Shown: positions 42,052 to 52,240, counted from the first letter of the stretch. The stretch is DNA of 64,000 nt from Roseibium aquae (GCF_008711285.1 NZ_VXDC01000010.1:62001-126000), one strand, 5' to 3'. The notes: generated from the sequence alone by a model not told the origin. Made by a program: numbers and translations.

Positions 42052-43041
42052 ATGAGCAAACATAAGAGCGTGATCGCGGCCGTCGCGGCGGTTGTCACCG
42101 GCCTGGGGGTGGCCGCCCCCGCTACCGCGCAGGACTACACATTGCGCTTCAACCATGTTCTGGGGCCGAGCGAACCCTATCATCAAGGCTTCACCCAATG
42201 GGCGGAGCGGGTCGCCGAGCGCTCCGATGGCCGGCTGAAAATCGACGTGTTCCACAGCGCCCAACTTGGTGTCGAGGAAGACATCATCGAGCAAATGCGC
42301 CAAGGCGCCAATGTCGGCCAGAACACCGACGCGGCCCGACTGGGCAACTATGTGCCCAGCATCGCTGTCGTGAACGGACCTTATTTCGCCGAAAGCCTTG
42401 AGGACGTCGCCAAGCTCGCGGACACGCCCAGCATGCAGGCCTGGCAGGAGGAACTCGCGAAGGACCACGGCCTGAAGGTGGTCTGTTTCGACTGGGTCCA
42501 GGGGTACCGGCACTTCTTCACCAATACCCCGATCACCGCGCCGGACGACCTGGACGGCCTGCGTATTCGCACCCCGCCGGCGCCCATCTGGCAGGAATCG
42601 ATCAGCGCGCTCGGGGCGGCCCCCACGGCCATGGCCTTCGGCGACATGTATCCAGGTCTTCAGCAGCGCGCCATTGACGGGGTGGAACTGGTCTACAACA
42701 ACATTCCCGCCGGGCGCTTCTATGAGGTCCTGTCGCATGTTTCGGAAACCGGACACATCATGCTGGTGAACTTCCAGGTGGTGTCAAACGCCTGGTTCGA
42801 GGGCCTCCCCGAGGACCTGCAGGCAATCCTTGTCGAGGAATGCAAGACCGCCGGCCAGGAAACCTCGGCCGCGATCCTGGAGTCCGAACAAAAGGTGAAG
42901 GCGGATCTCGTGGCCAAGGGAATGACCGTGGTCGAGGGGGTCGACATGGCCGCCTTCCGGGCCGCGGGTGAAAATGCCTACGAGGCCTTGAACCTCGGCG
43001 ATGCCCGCCGTCAGGTTCTTTCGGAGATGGGCAAGGAATAG
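42052..43041 (+). CDS. dctP: TRAP transporter substrate-binding protein
   Basis: A 329-residue periplasmic binding protein. Signal peptide ends PATAQ. DctP fold markers: LRFNHVLGPSEPYHQG, the conserved arginine segment LRIRTPPAPIWQ with the carboxylate-binding Arg, and GVELVYNNIPA. Strong GGAGGAGG ribosome site before ATG 42052. Ligand probably a carboxylate. Confidence 0.93.
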   Translation: MSKHKSVIAAVAAVVTGLGVAAPATAQDYTLRFNHVLGPSEPYHQGFTQWAERVAERSDGRLKIDVFHSAQLGVEEDIIEQMRQGANVGQNTDAARLGNYVPSIAVVNGPYFAESLEDVAKLADTPSMQAWQEELAKDHGLKVVCFDWVQGYRHFFTNTPITAPDDLDGLRIRTPPAPIWQESISALGAAPTAMAFGDMYPGLQQRAIDGVELVYNNIPAGRFYEVLSHVSETGHIMLVNFQVVSNAWFEGLPEDLQAILVEECKTAGQETSAAILESEQKVKADLVAKGMTVVEGVDMAAFRAAGENAYEALNLGDARRQVLSEMGKE

Positions 43042-43059
43042 GGACGGGAATACCATCCG

Positions 43060-43554
43060 ATGCGACAACTGCACCAATGGCTCGGCCGTCTTGAGGCGGT
43101 TGTCGCCGGAAGCTTTCTCCTGACCATGGTTGTCCTGATCTTCATCGGCGGTATCGCGCGGCTATTGCGCGTGCCGCAGAACTGGACGATCGACATCGCA
43201 ACCTGCCTGTTCGCATGGGCCTGTTTTCTCGCCGCCGACATCGCCTGGCGGCGGGATGCCCTGATGTCCATCGATCTTCTCACAGCGCGCCTTTCCCCGG
43301 CCTTGCGGCGCGGATTGGCGACCGTCAACCTGTGTCTGATCGCCGGGTTTCTGGCCTACGTGATCTGGGCCGGCATCCGCCTGTCCTGGGTGAGCCGGGC
43401 GAGATCGTTTCAGGGCATCCCGGAAATCAGCTATGCGTTGGTGACCATGAGCCTGCCGGCAGGCGCCGCGCTCCTGCTGATGACCACCGGTTTCAAGCTT
43501 TACGATCTGTGGAGCCGGGACAACCGGCCAGGTCCCGGCGGAAAGGTGGCGTGA
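43060..43554 (+). CDS. dctQ: TRAP transporter small permease
   Basis: A 164-residue protein with four helices (residues about 15-38, 48-65, 88-110 and 130-150), the DctQ topology. F-A-W-A-C-F-L-A-A-D-I-A-W-R-R-D-A-L is the conserved middle segment. It starts 18 bases after dctP and ends five bases before dctM. Confidence 0.92.
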   Translation: MRQLHQWLGRLEAVVAGSFLLTMVVLIFIGGIARLLRVPQNWTIDIATCLFAWACFLAADIAWRRDALMSIDLLTARLSPALRRGLATVNLCLIAGFLAYVIWAGIRLSWVSRARSFQGIPEISYALVTMSLPAGAALLLMTTGFKLYDLWSRDNRPGPGGKVA

Positions 43555-43558
43555 GCGC

Positions 43559-44842
43559 ATGCTGATCGTGGCCTTGACCTTTGTCTTCCTTCTCGTGATC
43601 GGCATGCCGGTTGCTTTCGCCATCGCCATTTCCGGCGCCACCTATTTCCTGCAGCATCCGGAACTGCCGCTCACCATCCCGGTGCAGGTCACCGTGTCCC
43701 AGACCCAGAATTTCGCGCTGCTGGCCGTGCCCCTGTTCATCATCGCCGGCAATTTCCTCAATCATTCCGGGATCACCGAGCGGCTCCTGACCTTGGCATC
43801 GGTGCTGACCGGCCGGTTGCGCGGAGGGCTTGCCCAAGTGTCCCTCACCCTGTCGGCGCTGATGGGGGGTGTTTCGGGCTCGGCGATCGCCGATGCGGCC
43901 ATGCAGTCCCGAATGATCGGCGAGGCCATGGTCAACCGCGGCATGTCGCGCGGGTTCGTCGCCGGTGTCCTGTCCTTCGGCTCCATCTTGACGCCATTGA
44001 TCCCGCCAGGCATCGGCATGATCCTTTATGGCACCATCGGCCAGGTCTCGATCGGCCGCCTGTTCGCGGCAGGGATCGTTCCGGCGCTGCTGTTGTGGCT
44101 CGCTCTTGCCGTCACGGTTTCCCTGACCGCCCGGCGCAGGGGCTACCCGGCCGAAAGGGACACCCGTCCAACCGCGCGCGAGTTCACCCAGGCCCTGCGC
44201 GGCGGGATCTTCGCCCTGCTCTTCCCGGTGATTTTGCTGCTGGGCCTGCGCATGGGCGTGTTCACCCCCTCGGAGATCGGCGCCTTTGCCGTGATCTATG
44301 CCATCTTCGTCGGCATCGCGATCCACCGCAAACTGAACCGCGCCTCATTCATCGAGGCGGTGGAAGGCAGTCTTGCCGATGTCGGAGCAATTATGTTCCT
44401 GATCGCCCTGTCCGCCATCTTCACCTATGGCATCGTGCTGGACCGGGTGCCCGAGGTGGTGTCACGGTGGATCCTCTCGCTGACCGACAATCTCCATCTG
44501 GTCATGGTTCTGGTGGTTCTGATCGTGATCGCGGCCGGCCTTCTCGTCGATGCCACCGTTCTGATCATCATGCTGACCCCGATCTTTCTGCCGCTCGCCC
44601 GGCAACTCGGCGCGGACCCGGTGCATTTCGGCATCGTCTTCATCGTTGCCGCGACGATCGGCAACTTCACCCCGCCTGTGGGCGCGGCCATGTATGCGGT
44701 GTGCTCAATCATCAAGGTCGGGGTCGGCAGCTACAGCCGGGAATCGCTTCCCTTCATTCTCGCCGTGACCCTGGTGGCCCTGGTCCTGGTTTTCGTGCCG
44801 GGGGTGGTGCTGTTCTTGCCGGAAGCGCTCTTCGCGCGCTGA
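43559..44842 (+). CDS. dctM: TRAP transporter large permease
   Basis: A 427-residue DctM protein with about 12 hydrophobic segments. Family motifs: LLAVPLFIIAGNFLNHSGIT, GGVSGSAIADAAM, LTPLIPPGIGMILYG and the late NFTPPVGAAMYAVCSI. Forms the sodium-driven translocator with DctQ. Last gene of the operon. Confidence 0.94.
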   Translation: MLIVALTFVFLLVIGMPVAFAIAISGATYFLQHPELPLTIPVQVTVSQTQNFALLAVPLFIIAGNFLNHSGITERLLTLASVLTGRLRGGLAQVSLTLSALMGGVSGSAIADAAMQSRMIGEAMVNRGMSRGFVAGVLSFGSILTPLIPPGIGMILYGTIGQVSIGRLFAAGIVPALLLWLALAVTVSLTARRRGYPAERDTRPTAREFTQALRGGIFALLFPVILLLGLRMGVFTPSEIGAFAVIYAIFVGIAIHRKLNRASFIEAVEGSLADVGAIMFLIALSAIFTYGIVLDRVPEVVSRWILSLTDNLHLVMVLVVLIVIAAGLLVDATVLIIMLTPIFLPLARQLGADPVHFGIVFIVAATIGNFTPPVGAAMYAVCSIIKVGVGSYSRESLPFILAVTLVALVLVFVPGVVLFLPEALFAR

Positions 44843-45192
44843 CAACGCGCCTCCTGGCCCCTAGCCGGGGAATCCGTTGGATTGTCACGGATTAAGGCGT
44901 CCGTGCGTGAGCCAGTGCAATCTGTGTCCACCGTGACCGGCGGCGAGCCGCCGCAGAGCGACGCCGAACGGGGCGGGCGCGAGGATGGCGCGAAGGGTCG
45001 CCACGATTTCGCCGCCCCGGCCGAGACAATCTTGTGCGCGCTTTTTCTGGCGGCGAAATGGACGATCTGGAAGGCATGGTTGTGATGCCATAAAGCCGCT
45101 TCACAAGCAGGCTGTGCAGCTCGGCGAGCGCCAGGGTGGCAAGGGTCAGTGCGGCGCGCGTGCGGATCAAAAGCGGCTGCGTGAGGCGGCCC
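44843..45192. other. Intergenic stretch without a recognisable gene
   Basis: Several overlapping short frames on both strands, including a leftward hydrophobic one (IRTRAALTLATLALAELHSLL) that then turns Arg/Pro-rich. None resembles a family I know; could be decayed sequence or the 3' region of the Spy-like gene. Confidence 0.35.
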
Positions 45193-45774
45193 TCATTCGC
45201 AGTTGTTGTGGCGGCGCCACATCGCCGGATTGTGGCCTTCGGGCACAGTCGTGCACGGATCGGCCGCACCGTAGCCCCGCAGGTCGTTGTAGCGCGCGAT
45301 CTGGTCCGCCGTCAGCAGTGGAGGCGTTTCAAGGTGACGCGAGAGATGGATGAAGCGCAGTTCCGCCCGAGCGTCAGCGGCGGTGTCGATCAGGGTCCGC
45401 AACCGCTCGGGCGTCAGATCGCCTGTGCGGAAGGCTGCTTCGATGGCCGCCTCTGCCGCGATGAGGCGTTCGCCCGCCGCCTGCGCCTCGGTCTGCATGG
45501 CGGCAAAGATCGCTTCGATGGCGGTGCCCTGCCCGGGCGACAGGCCGATCCGGTCTTTCAGTTCCAGAAGATGCGCCGGCCCCGGCACACCGTTGAGTTC
45601 CGCCGCAAGCGCAAGGCCCCAGCCACGCCCTGCCCGTAAATCCTCGATATCCCCTGGCGACAGGCTCTTGATCTCACGGCCTTCCATCCCGGCATAGGGG
45701 GAATGGCGCTGATGCTGGGCAACCGCACCGAGGGGCATGGCCACTACGAGACACACGAGCGCGAGACGGATCAT
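45193..45774 (-). CDS. Periplasmic Spy/CpxP-like helical protein
   Basis: A 193-residue protein with signal peptide (ATG 45774; cleavage near GAVAQ). The mature chain is helical with LxxLxDRIGLSPGQGTAIEAIFAAM and LTPERLRTLIDTAADARAEL, and a late LLTADQIARYNDLRGY segment: the L-T/S-x-x-Q periodicity typical of Spy/CpxP and heavy-metal-sensor proteins, though without a clear LTxxQ pair. Ends with a polar Cys/His-containing tail (DPCTTVPEGHNPAMWRRHNNC). Divergent from a Crp/Fnr-like gene. Confidence 0.6.
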   Translation of the reverse strand: MIRLALVCLVVAMPLGAVAQHQRHSPYAGMEGREIKSLSPGDIEDLRAGRGWGLALAAELNGVPGPAHLLELKDRIGLSPGQGTAIEAIFAAMQTEAQAAGERLIAAEAAIEAAFRTGDLTPERLRTLIDTAADARAELRFIHLSRHLETPPLLTADQIARYNDLRGYGAADPCTTVPEGHNPAMWRRHNNCE

Positions 45775-45840
45775 CCAGAAACTCCAGTAGTTTTCTTTCC
45801 TCTCTCGCATCTGGTGGCGGCGATGCATATGATGGGGATC

Positions 45841-46377
45841 ATGTCCGACCTGTTCGAGCCTTTTTTTGTCGATGCGGCCGCGCGCGAATTCGCCGCTGGA
45901 GATCTGCTGTTCCGCGCCGGTGATCCGGTGGTGTCAATGATCCTGCTCCGAGCCGGAAGTGCCAATCTGGTCCGCCATACGAGGCATGGGCTGAGGATGA
46001 TCCTGCAGCGCGCCGGGCCTGGGCGGATCCTGGCAGAGGCGTCCGCTTGGTCGGACGCCTATCATTGCGATGCGGTGGCGGCGGAGCCGTGCGTGGCGGC
46101 GCTCCTGCCGCGCCACGTATTCGTGGCGCGTCTGAGGTCCGACCCCGACCTTGCAGAGCTCTGGGCGAGGAACTTGGCGCGCAGCGTGCAGGCGGCGCGC
46201 CTGCGCGCCGAAATCCGGTCGTTGCCGAAGGTTGCGGAGCGTCTCGACGCCTGGCTTGCCGAAGGCCACAGCCTGCCGGACAAGGGCCGCTGGCAGGAGG
46301 TGGCCGCCGAACTGGGCGTCACCCGGGAGGCGCTCTATCGCGAATTGTCGCGTCGGCGCTCGGAGAAACCTGCATGA
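45841..46377 (+). CDS. Crp/Fnr-like cyclic-nucleotide-binding-fold regulator
   Basis: A 178-residue protein (starts at 45823 or 45832 also possible). The beta-barrel is visible in [30 protein letters not shown] and GRILAEAS; the C-terminal winged helix ends [17 protein letters not shown], with the recognition helix intact. It is shorter than canonical Crp and lacks a cysteine cluster for an iron-sulfur group. It overlaps the YnfA gene by four bases and is divergent from the Spy-like gene. Confidence 0.85.
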   Translation: MSDLFEPFFVDAAAREFAAGDLLFRAGDPVVSMILLRAGSANLVRHTRHGLRMILQRAGPGRILAEASAWSDAYHCDAVAAEPCVAALLPRHVFVARLRSDPDLAELWARNLARSVQAARLRAEIRSLPKVAERLDAWLAEGHSLPDKGRWQEVAAELGVTREALYRELSRRRSEKPA

Positions 46378-46694
46378 CCTTCATCTGGTTCTGGATCGCG
46401 GCGCTCGCGGAAATCGCGGGATGCTTCGCCTTCTGGGCCTGGGCCCGGCTGGACAAGTCGGCGCTCTGGTTGATTCCGGGCATTGCAAGTCTCGCGCTCT
46501 TCGCGTTCGTCTTGACGCGCGCGGACAGCGCGCTGGCGGGGCGTGCCTATGCCGCCTATGGCGGCGTCTACATCGCGAGCTCGATGCTGTGGATGTGGCT
46601 GATCGAGGGGCACCGGCCCGACCGCTGGGACACCATTGGCCTCGCCCTCTGCCTCATCGGCAGCGCGGTGATCCTCCTGCCGCAGCGCGGCTGA
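46374..46694 (+). CDS. YnfA/UPF0060-family small membrane protein
   Basis: A 106-residue protein with four helices. [29 protein letters not shown] and [27 protein letters not shown], in outline, are the UPF0060 signature. It resembles small multidrug-type transporters. ATGA overlap with the upstream regulator gene shows co-translation. Confidence 0.92.
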   Translation: MTFIWFWIAALAEIAGCFAFWAWARLDKSALWLIPGIASLALFAFVLTRADSALAGRAYAAYGGVYIASSMLWMWLIEGHRPDRWDTIGLALCLIGSAVILLPQRG

Positions 46695-46848
46695 AGGGTG
46701 CACCCGCCGCGCGGGAAGCGTCCGGAGCTGAAGCCCCTCGGCATGGCCCACGCGTTGTTCAGGCCGGCCTGCATGCCGCCGGAGGCGTATCGCAGACCGG
46801 CGGTGTCCACTGTTCGGACCCTGGCTCAGGAGAAAAGACCGGAGGTCT

Positions 46849-48672
46849 TCAGGCCAGCACTTTTGTGTCCCGATCCAGAAAGCTTCTCCAGCCGCCAAAG
46901 ACACTGATATCTTCGCCATGTCGTTTGCCGCTTGCCTCGCAAAGGAAGCCCTTCACCTGTGATCCGTCCTCGATCTCGACGGTACCGATCACGAGCGGCG
47001 CGGGGATACCGGCGATAAAATCGCCCACAGCGTCCTTCGGGATCGCCCAGACTTCCAGTGCGATGGAAGTGCCGTGTTCATCGTCGCACCGGCACAGGCC
47101 AGGACGGGCGGGAGGTCCCCCTGGCAAGGCAAAAAGAGCGTAGCAGGGAGCCGTCCGTGTGGCCCTCAAGAACCGCGCGCCGCGTGATGTCAGTTCATGG
47201 TTGAGCGGCAATCCGGACATGTGGGCTCCACAGACAGCAAGCGCCATCTCGCTTGCGGACACGGGCCAGGGCGCTGGGTCGGGCAGATCAGGGGTTATCA
47301 TCCCCGTCGCCCCAAGCATCGGGCAGCGGGCCTGGGTTAGGCGCTGGCCCTGCGCGGCAATCACGCCATCCGCGCCCGCTGGCGCGATAAAGGTGACGCT
47401 GCCAGGGCGTCCGTCCCGGCGGCGGCCGGTTGGCACCGCCAAGGCGCAAAGGTCCAGCAGGTTGACGAAATTTGTGTAGGTCCCGAGGTTGGAATTGGGG
47501 GTGATCGGATCTTCATCAAGCTCGGCGCGTGTTGCGAAGGTCGGGATCGTCGGGACACACAGCATATCCGTAGCGTGGAGGATTGGCGCGCAGGCGCGGC
47601 GCAAATCGGCCAGCCGGTACAGGCCTTTGAAGGCATCCACCGCGCTCTGAGTCTCGGCTTTTGCGATGATGGCACGGGTCACGGGATGAATGGAGTCCGG
47701 CTCGGTCATCATCAGATCTTCGATGGCTGCATAGCGCTCGGCGATCCATGCGCCGTCATAGAGCATCCGTGCAACGTCATAAAAGGGCGAGAAGTCGACC
47801 CGGTCGATCCGGGCACCGCCCTCGGCCAGCGTCGTCAGGGTCGCCTCGAAATCCGCCGCCTGCGCATCGTCGCCAAAGAAAATCAGGCTGGCGGCATCCG
47901 GCGCGGTGATGCGCGGCGCGGGTGCCGGGACCGGCATCGCGGCGGCCGGCATGGGGCGGGAATAGGCATCGGCCGGATCAAAGGCAGTGGCGGTACGCAA
48001 CACGTCAAAAGCGTCCGCGACGGTGAGCGCGAAGATCGAGATCGTGTCAAGTGTCCGGCAGGCGGGCACCACACCGCTGGCCGACAGCGCGCCGAGGCTC
48101 GGCTTCAGCCCGACGATCCCGTTCAGCGCAGCGGGCACCCGACCGGACCCCGCGGTATCGGTGCCGAGCGCAAAGGGCACAATGCCGTGCGCCACCACAA
48201 CGGCCGACCCCGAGGACGATCCGCCCGGCACGATCTCCGCGTCCAGTGCATTGCGCGGGACGCCGTAGGGGGACCGCACGCCAACAAGACCCGTGGCGAA
48301 CTGGTCGAGATTCGTCTTGCCGATGGGAATGGCACCGGCGGCGCGCAAACGGGCCACGACAAAGGCATCCTCGGCCGCGGTATAGGCATAGTTCGGGCAC
48401 GCGGCGGTCGTGGGCATGCCGGCCACGTCGATATTGTCCTTGACCGCAAAAGGCATCCCCCAAAGCGGACGGGCCGGATCATACGGCCCGAGGGCAGCAG
48501 CCTGCGCTGACAGCTGTTCGGAGCTGGCAAGGTGGATGAAAATCGCCGGATCATCCACGGCTGCCAATCGGGCGAGAGCTTCGATCATGACCTCCGCGGG
48601 CGCCACGCCCGCCGCGTAGGCATCGCGCAGTGCGTCGAGGGTGAAGGGTAGATCGCTGAGTGGTGGTATCAT
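46849..48672 (-). CDS. atzF: Allophanate hydrolase (AtzF type)
   Basis: A 607-residue amidase-signature enzyme that converts allophanate to ammonia and carbon dioxide. Catalytic triad: Lys78 in FAVKDN, the serine run at 152-154 in GGSSSGSA, and nucleophile Ser176 in DTAGSGRVPA. The C-terminal about 150 residues (from LPLNHELTSRGARFL to the end, with GTSIALEVWAIP and FLCEA) form the second AtzF domain. No urea carboxylase or biuret hydrolase gene is near, so allophanate must come from another route. It is the last gene of an ABC transporter operon, 10 bases after the ATPase. Confidence 0.9.
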   Translation of the reverse strand: MIPPLSDLPFTLDALRDAYAAGVAPAEVMIEALARLAAVDDPAIFIHLASSEQLSAQAAALGPYDPARPLWGMPFAVKDNIDVAGMPTTAACPNYAYTAAEDAFVVARLRAAGAIPIGKTNLDQFATGLVGVRSPYGVPRNALDAEIVPGGSSSGSAVVVAHGIVPFALGTDTAGSGRVPAALNGIVGLKPSLGALSASGVVPACRTLDTISIFALTVADAFDVLRTATAFDPADAYSRPMPAAAMPVPAPAPRITAPDAASLIFFGDDAQAADFEATLTTLAEGGARIDRVDFSPFYDVARMLYDGAWIAERYAAIEDLMMTEPDSIHPVTRAIIAKAETQSAVDAFKGLYRLADLRRACAPILHATDMLCVPTIPTFATRAELDEDPITPNSNLGTYTNFVNLLDLCALAVPTGRRRDGRPGSVTFIAPAGADGVIAAQGQRLTQARCPMLGATGMITPDLPDPAPWPVSASEMALAVCGAHMSGLPLNHELTSRGARFLRATRTAPCYALFALPGGPPARPGLCRCDDEHGTSIALEVWAIPKDAVGDFIAGIPAPLVIGTVEIEDGSQVKGFLCEASGKRHGEDISVFGGWRSFLDRDTKVLA

Positions 48673-48682
48673 GGGTCGTCTC

Positions 48683-50335
48683 TTATTGGGCGGCTGGTTG
48701 GTCCGTCATGGGAGCAGCGAGCACGGGCGGCCTTGGTGCGGCGGCCAGAAGATTACGCGTATAGGGGTGGCTTGGTGTGTCCATGACCTGCGCGGTGGGG
48801 CCCTGCTCGACGATCTCACCGCCTTGCATGACAATTACGTGGTCACACAGCAGGCGCACCACGTTCAGATCATGGCTGACGAAGAGGTACGTCATACCCA
48901 GCCGTGCCCGCAAGTCGGCCAAAAGGTTCAGCACCACAGCTTGTATGGACACATCAAGCGCGGCTGTCGGTTCATCCAGAATGAGGAATTTCGGATCGAG
49001 CGCAATGGCCCGCGCAATCCCCACCCGCGCCTTCTGCCCGCCCGAAAGCTGATGAGGAAAGCGATCGAGCAAGGGCAGCGGCAGGCCGCACAGGGTCGCC
49101 AGTTCCTCTATCCGCGCTGTCAAACGGGCGCCGCGCAGATCGCTCATCCGAAGGATCGGATCGGCGATGGTCTGCCGGGCGGAATGGCGGGGATTCAGGC
49201 TGTCAGTGGCGTCCTGGAACACCATCTGGATCTGACTGCGCCGCTTGTCGCGCACGAACCTTTCCGCTGGGATATCCGCGATATCCACGCCTTCGAACAG
49301 GATATCGCCCGAGGTACGGTCCAGCAGACGGACCAGGATCGAAGACGTGGTTGACTTGCCACACCCACTCTCGCCAACCAGGCCGACGCTTTGCCCCTCC
49401 CGGATGGTGAAGGAGATGCCCTTGACCGCGTGGACCGGGCCGGACTTGCCCGGGTAGGTCTTGACCAGATCGCGCACCTGCACCAGCGTGCGCTCGCCCG
49501 GCGCGTGCCCCGGCAGTGGGGTGCGCGCCTTGGCTGGCAAAAGGTCCCGCAGCCCCAAACCGGGGCGCGGCGTCGCGTCCACCAGCCGTGCGGTATAGGG
49601 ATGCTGCGGCGCCGCGAACACGGCCGCCGCAATCCCCGTCTCCACGATCTCGCCGTCCTTCATAACTGCCAGCCGGTCGCAGTATTCCGCCGCCAGCCCC
49701 AGATCGTGGGTAATGAGGATCGAGGACATGCCGCGCGCGCGGATCAGATCCCGCGACAGATCCATCACCGTTTTCTGCGTGGTGATGTCGAGCCCGGTGG
49801 TCGGCTCGTCCGCGATCAGCAGCTTTGGGTCGCATGCGAGGGCTATGGCGATCACGATGCGCTGGCACATGCCGCCCGACAGCTCGAAGGGGTAAGCATC
49901 GTAGCGTGCCGCGGGGTCGTTGATGCGAACGTCCGCCAGCGCCTTGATGGCCTTGGCGCGGGCGTCCTGTCTTGTGGCGCGGCCATGCTGGCGCAGGACG
50001 TCCTCAATCTGGTGGCCGACTTTCCGGATCGGGTTGAGAGCCGCGCGCGGGTTCTGGAATATCATCGAGATCTCGCGCCCGCGGATGTCGCGCATGTCCC
50101 GTTCACTGGCCGCGCGCAGGTCTACTCCGCCATAGGTGACGTCACCCGCGCGGATCGTCCCGCCCGCATCGAGGATCCGCAAGAGGGCGTAGGACGTCAC
50201 CGATTTTCCCGACCCGCTCTCGCCCACGATCCCAAGCGTTTCGCCGCGTCCCAGATCGAAGCTGATCCCGCGCACCGCGTTCACCTCGCCCCGCCGCGTG
50301 CGGAAGCTGACCGACAGATTTGTCACACTCAACAT
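48683..50335 (-). CDS. Oligopeptide-type ABC transporter ATPase with two fused nucleotide-binding domains
   Basis: A 550-residue protein with two complete ABC domains, as in DppD-DppF fusions. Domain 1: Walker A GESGSGKSV, signature LSGGMCQRI, Walker B LLIADEP. Domain 2: GESGCGKST, LSGGQKARVG, FLILDEP. Each ends with the HPYT motif common to the family (PQHPYTARLV and PSHPYTRNLL). ATG at 50335 follows the permease stop by one base. Confidence 0.92.
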   Translation of the reverse strand: MLSVTNLSVSFRTRRGEVNAVRGISFDLGRGETLGIVGESGSGKSVTSYALLRILDAGGTIRAGDVTYGGVDLRAASERDMRDIRGREISMIFQNPRAALNPIRKVGHQIEDVLRQHGRATRQDARAKAIKALADVRINDPAARYDAYPFELSGGMCQRIVIAIALACDPKLLIADEPTTGLDITTQKTVMDLSRDLIRARGMSSILITHDLGLAAEYCDRLAVMKDGEIVETGIAAAVFAAPQHPYTARLVDATPRPGLGLRDLLPAKARTPLPGHAPGERTLVQVRDLVKTYPGKSGPVHAVKGISFTIREGQSVGLVGESGCGKSTTSSILVRLLDRTSGDILFEGVDIADIPAERFVRDKRRSQIQMVFQDATDSLNPRHSARQTIADPILRMSDLRGARLTARIEELATLCGLPLPLLDRFPHQLSGGQKARVGIARAIALDPKFLILDEPTAALDVSIQAVVLNLLADLRARLGMTYLFVSHDLNVVRLLCDHVIVMQGGEIVEQGPTAQVMDTPSHPYTRNLLAAAPRPPVLAAPMTDQPAAQ

Positions 50336-50336
50336 G

Positions 50337-51215
50337 TCAGGTTCTCCGCCTGGGATCGACAAGGTCGCGCAGACCGTCGCCCATCAGGTTGAAGGTGAAG
50401 ACCGCAAGCATCAGCCACAGCCCCGGAAACAACGCGACCCACCAATGGCCTGAAATGATGTAATTGGCGCCTTCCGCGACCATGATCCCCCATTCAGGCG
50501 TGGGCGGGCGCACGCCAAGCCCGATGAACGAGAGGCCCGCCGCGTTCAGGATCGCCCATCCCATGTTCAACGAGACCTGCACCATCATCGGCGGAAGGGC
50601 GTTGGGGAAAATGTGAAAGGCCAGCGTGCGGAAATGGGAGTTGCCGGAAAGGCGCGCGGCCAGGGCAAAACCGGCCTCGCGCCGGATATTGACCTCGGCG
50701 CGCACAAGGCGGGCGTAAAAGGGGATGTTGATCAGCGCCGTGGCATAGATGATGTTCTCGATCGAGTTTCCAAGGGCTGCGACGATCCCCATGGCCAGCA
50801 CGAACAGCGGGAAGGCCATGATCGTGTCCAAGACCCGGTTCAGCGCCGCATCGATCCAGCCGCCCCAGTAGCCGGCGACGGCCCCCAGCACCGAACCGAC
50901 CGCGAAGGAGATCGCCACGGCCAGCACCGAAATCATCAGGTCGAGCCGTGTTGCCACCACGACGCGGGAAAAGACGTCCCGTCCCAGACTGTCAGTGCCG
51001 AACCAATGCGTCCAATCCGGAGGTTGCAAGGCGTTCGCCGCATTTGTGGCCAGCGGATCATGCGGCACGATCAGCGCGCCGAAGAAGGCCTGGAGCAGGA
51101 AGAAGGCGAACAAGCCAAAGGACAGCATGGTCACCGGGTTCTCGCGCAGCACGTGAAGCAGATGCGCCCAAGCCCCATCGGGCTTGCGGCCCGGAATGTC
51201 GGTAGCGTCGGTCAT
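50337..51215 (-). CDS. Oligopeptide-type ABC transporter permease (DppC type)
   Basis: A 292-residue permease. ATG at 51215 overlaps the upstream permease stop (AAATGA). GTDSLGRDVFSRVV is the DppC-group motif; coupling loop RREAGFALAARLSGNSHFR; AGLSFIGLGVRPPTPEWG follows. An open frame further upstream overlaps the other permease and is not coding in this frame. Confidence 0.92.
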   Translation of the reverse strand: MTDATDIPGRKPDGAWAHLLHVLRENPVTMLSFGLFAFFLLQAFFGALIVPHDPLATNAANALQPPDWTHWFGTDSLGRDVFSRVVVATRLDLMISVLAVAISFAVGSVLGAVAGYWGGWIDAALNRVLDTIMAFPLFVLAMGIVAALGNSIENIIYATALINIPFYARLVRAEVNIRREAGFALAARLSGNSHFRTLAFHIFPNALPPMMVQVSLNMGWAILNAAGLSFIGLGVRPPTPEWGIMVAEGANYIISGHWWVALFPGLWLMLAVFTFNLMGDGLRDLVDPRRRT

Positions 51216-52237
51216 TTGGTGTCGAACCCGATGCGCGGATCGATCAGCGCGTAGCTGAGGTCGATGATGAGGTTGAGGGTGACAAAGAGAAATGCCATCG
51301 CGAGCACGAAGCCCTGCACTGCGGCGTAGTCCGAAGCGACCAGCGCCTCGACCGCGTAGGACCCGATGCCGGGCCAGGCAAAGACTTTTTCCACAAGCAC
51401 GTTGGCGCCGAGCACGAAGGAAAACACCATGCCCAGTGTGGTCACCACAGGCAGCAACGCGTTCCGCAAACCATAGCCGAACAGGACCTTGCTGCGCGAC
51501 AGGCCGGCAGCCCGGGCAGTGCGGATATAGTCGGATGACAAGGCTTGCAGCATCGCCGCGCGGGTCATCCGCGCGATGGGGGCCAGCGTGAACAGGGCCA
51601 GCGTGATCGCGGGAAGCGCCAGTTGACGCAGGGCTGCGGCGAAGGTCTCGGGATCGCCCGCCAACAAGCTGTCGATCAGGAAGAAGCCGGTAACGCGCGG
51701 CGGCTCGAGATAGATGAAGTCGAGACGCCCCAAAGGCGACGGCGCCCAGCCCAGAAGATAGTAGAAGATGTAGACCAGCATGATGCCGGTGAAGAAAGTG
51801 GGCAGCGACACACCGGCGGTGACCAACAATCGGCACAGGTGATCGACCCACGACCCCTGCCGCACCGCCGCCAGGACGCCCAACGGTATGGCGATAAGGC
51901 AGGACAGCACCAGTGCCGAGAGGGTCAGTTCCAGCGAGGCGGGCAACCGCATGGCGAGGTCCGTCAGCACCGGTTGCCCCGTGCTGATGGACCGGCCGAG
52001 ATCACCCTGCGCCAGATCGCCGACATACAGAAAAAACTGCGTCACCAGAGGCTTGTCGAGGCCCAGCGCCTCGCGCACCTGCTGGATGGATTGTTCATCC
52101 GCCATCGCTCCGGCGAAATAGACCGCCGGATCGCCGGGCAGCGCGCGGGTCAGGATGAAGCTGATCACGATGACCCCGATAATCACCGGCACTGTCTGCG
52201 CCAGCCGCATCCCGATCGCGCGCGTCCGCCCGGTCAT
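51212..52237 (-). CDS. Oligopeptide-type ABC transporter permease (DppB type)
   Basis: A 341-residue permease with an N-terminal helix, a periplasmic loop and five further helices. Signature segments: LALFTLAPIARMTRAAMLQALSSDYIRTARAAGLS (coupling region) and EKVFAWPGIGSYAVEAL. Starts three bases beyond the binding protein stop. Confidence 0.93.
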   Translation of the reverse strand: MTGRTRAIGMRLAQTVPVIIGVIVISFILTRALPGDPAVYFAGAMADEQSIQQVREALGLDKPLVTQFFLYVGDLAQGDLGRSISTGQPVLTDLAMRLPASLELTLSALVLSCLIAIPLGVLAAVRQGSWVDHLCRLLVTAGVSLPTFFTGIMLVYIFYYLLGWAPSPLGRLDFIYLEPPRVTGFFLIDSLLAGDPETFAAALRQLALPAITLALFTLAPIARMTRAAMLQALSSDYIRTARAAGLSRSKVLFGYGLRNALLPVVTTLGMVFSFVLGANVLVEKVFAWPGIGSYAVEALVASDYAAVQGFVLAMAFLFVTLNLIIDLSYALIDPRIGFDTK

Positions 52238-52240
52238 GAT

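Noticed and set aside
44885..45269. Leftward frames with a hydrophobic stretch downstream of the Spy-like gene
   Set aside because: No ribosome site, no family pattern, and the rest is Arg/Pro-rich shadow sequence.
51216..51851. N-terminal extension of the DppC-type permease to about 504 residues
   Set aside because: Overlaps the upstream permease in another frame, Arg/His-rich, and the ATG at 51215 overlaps the upstream stop in the usual way.
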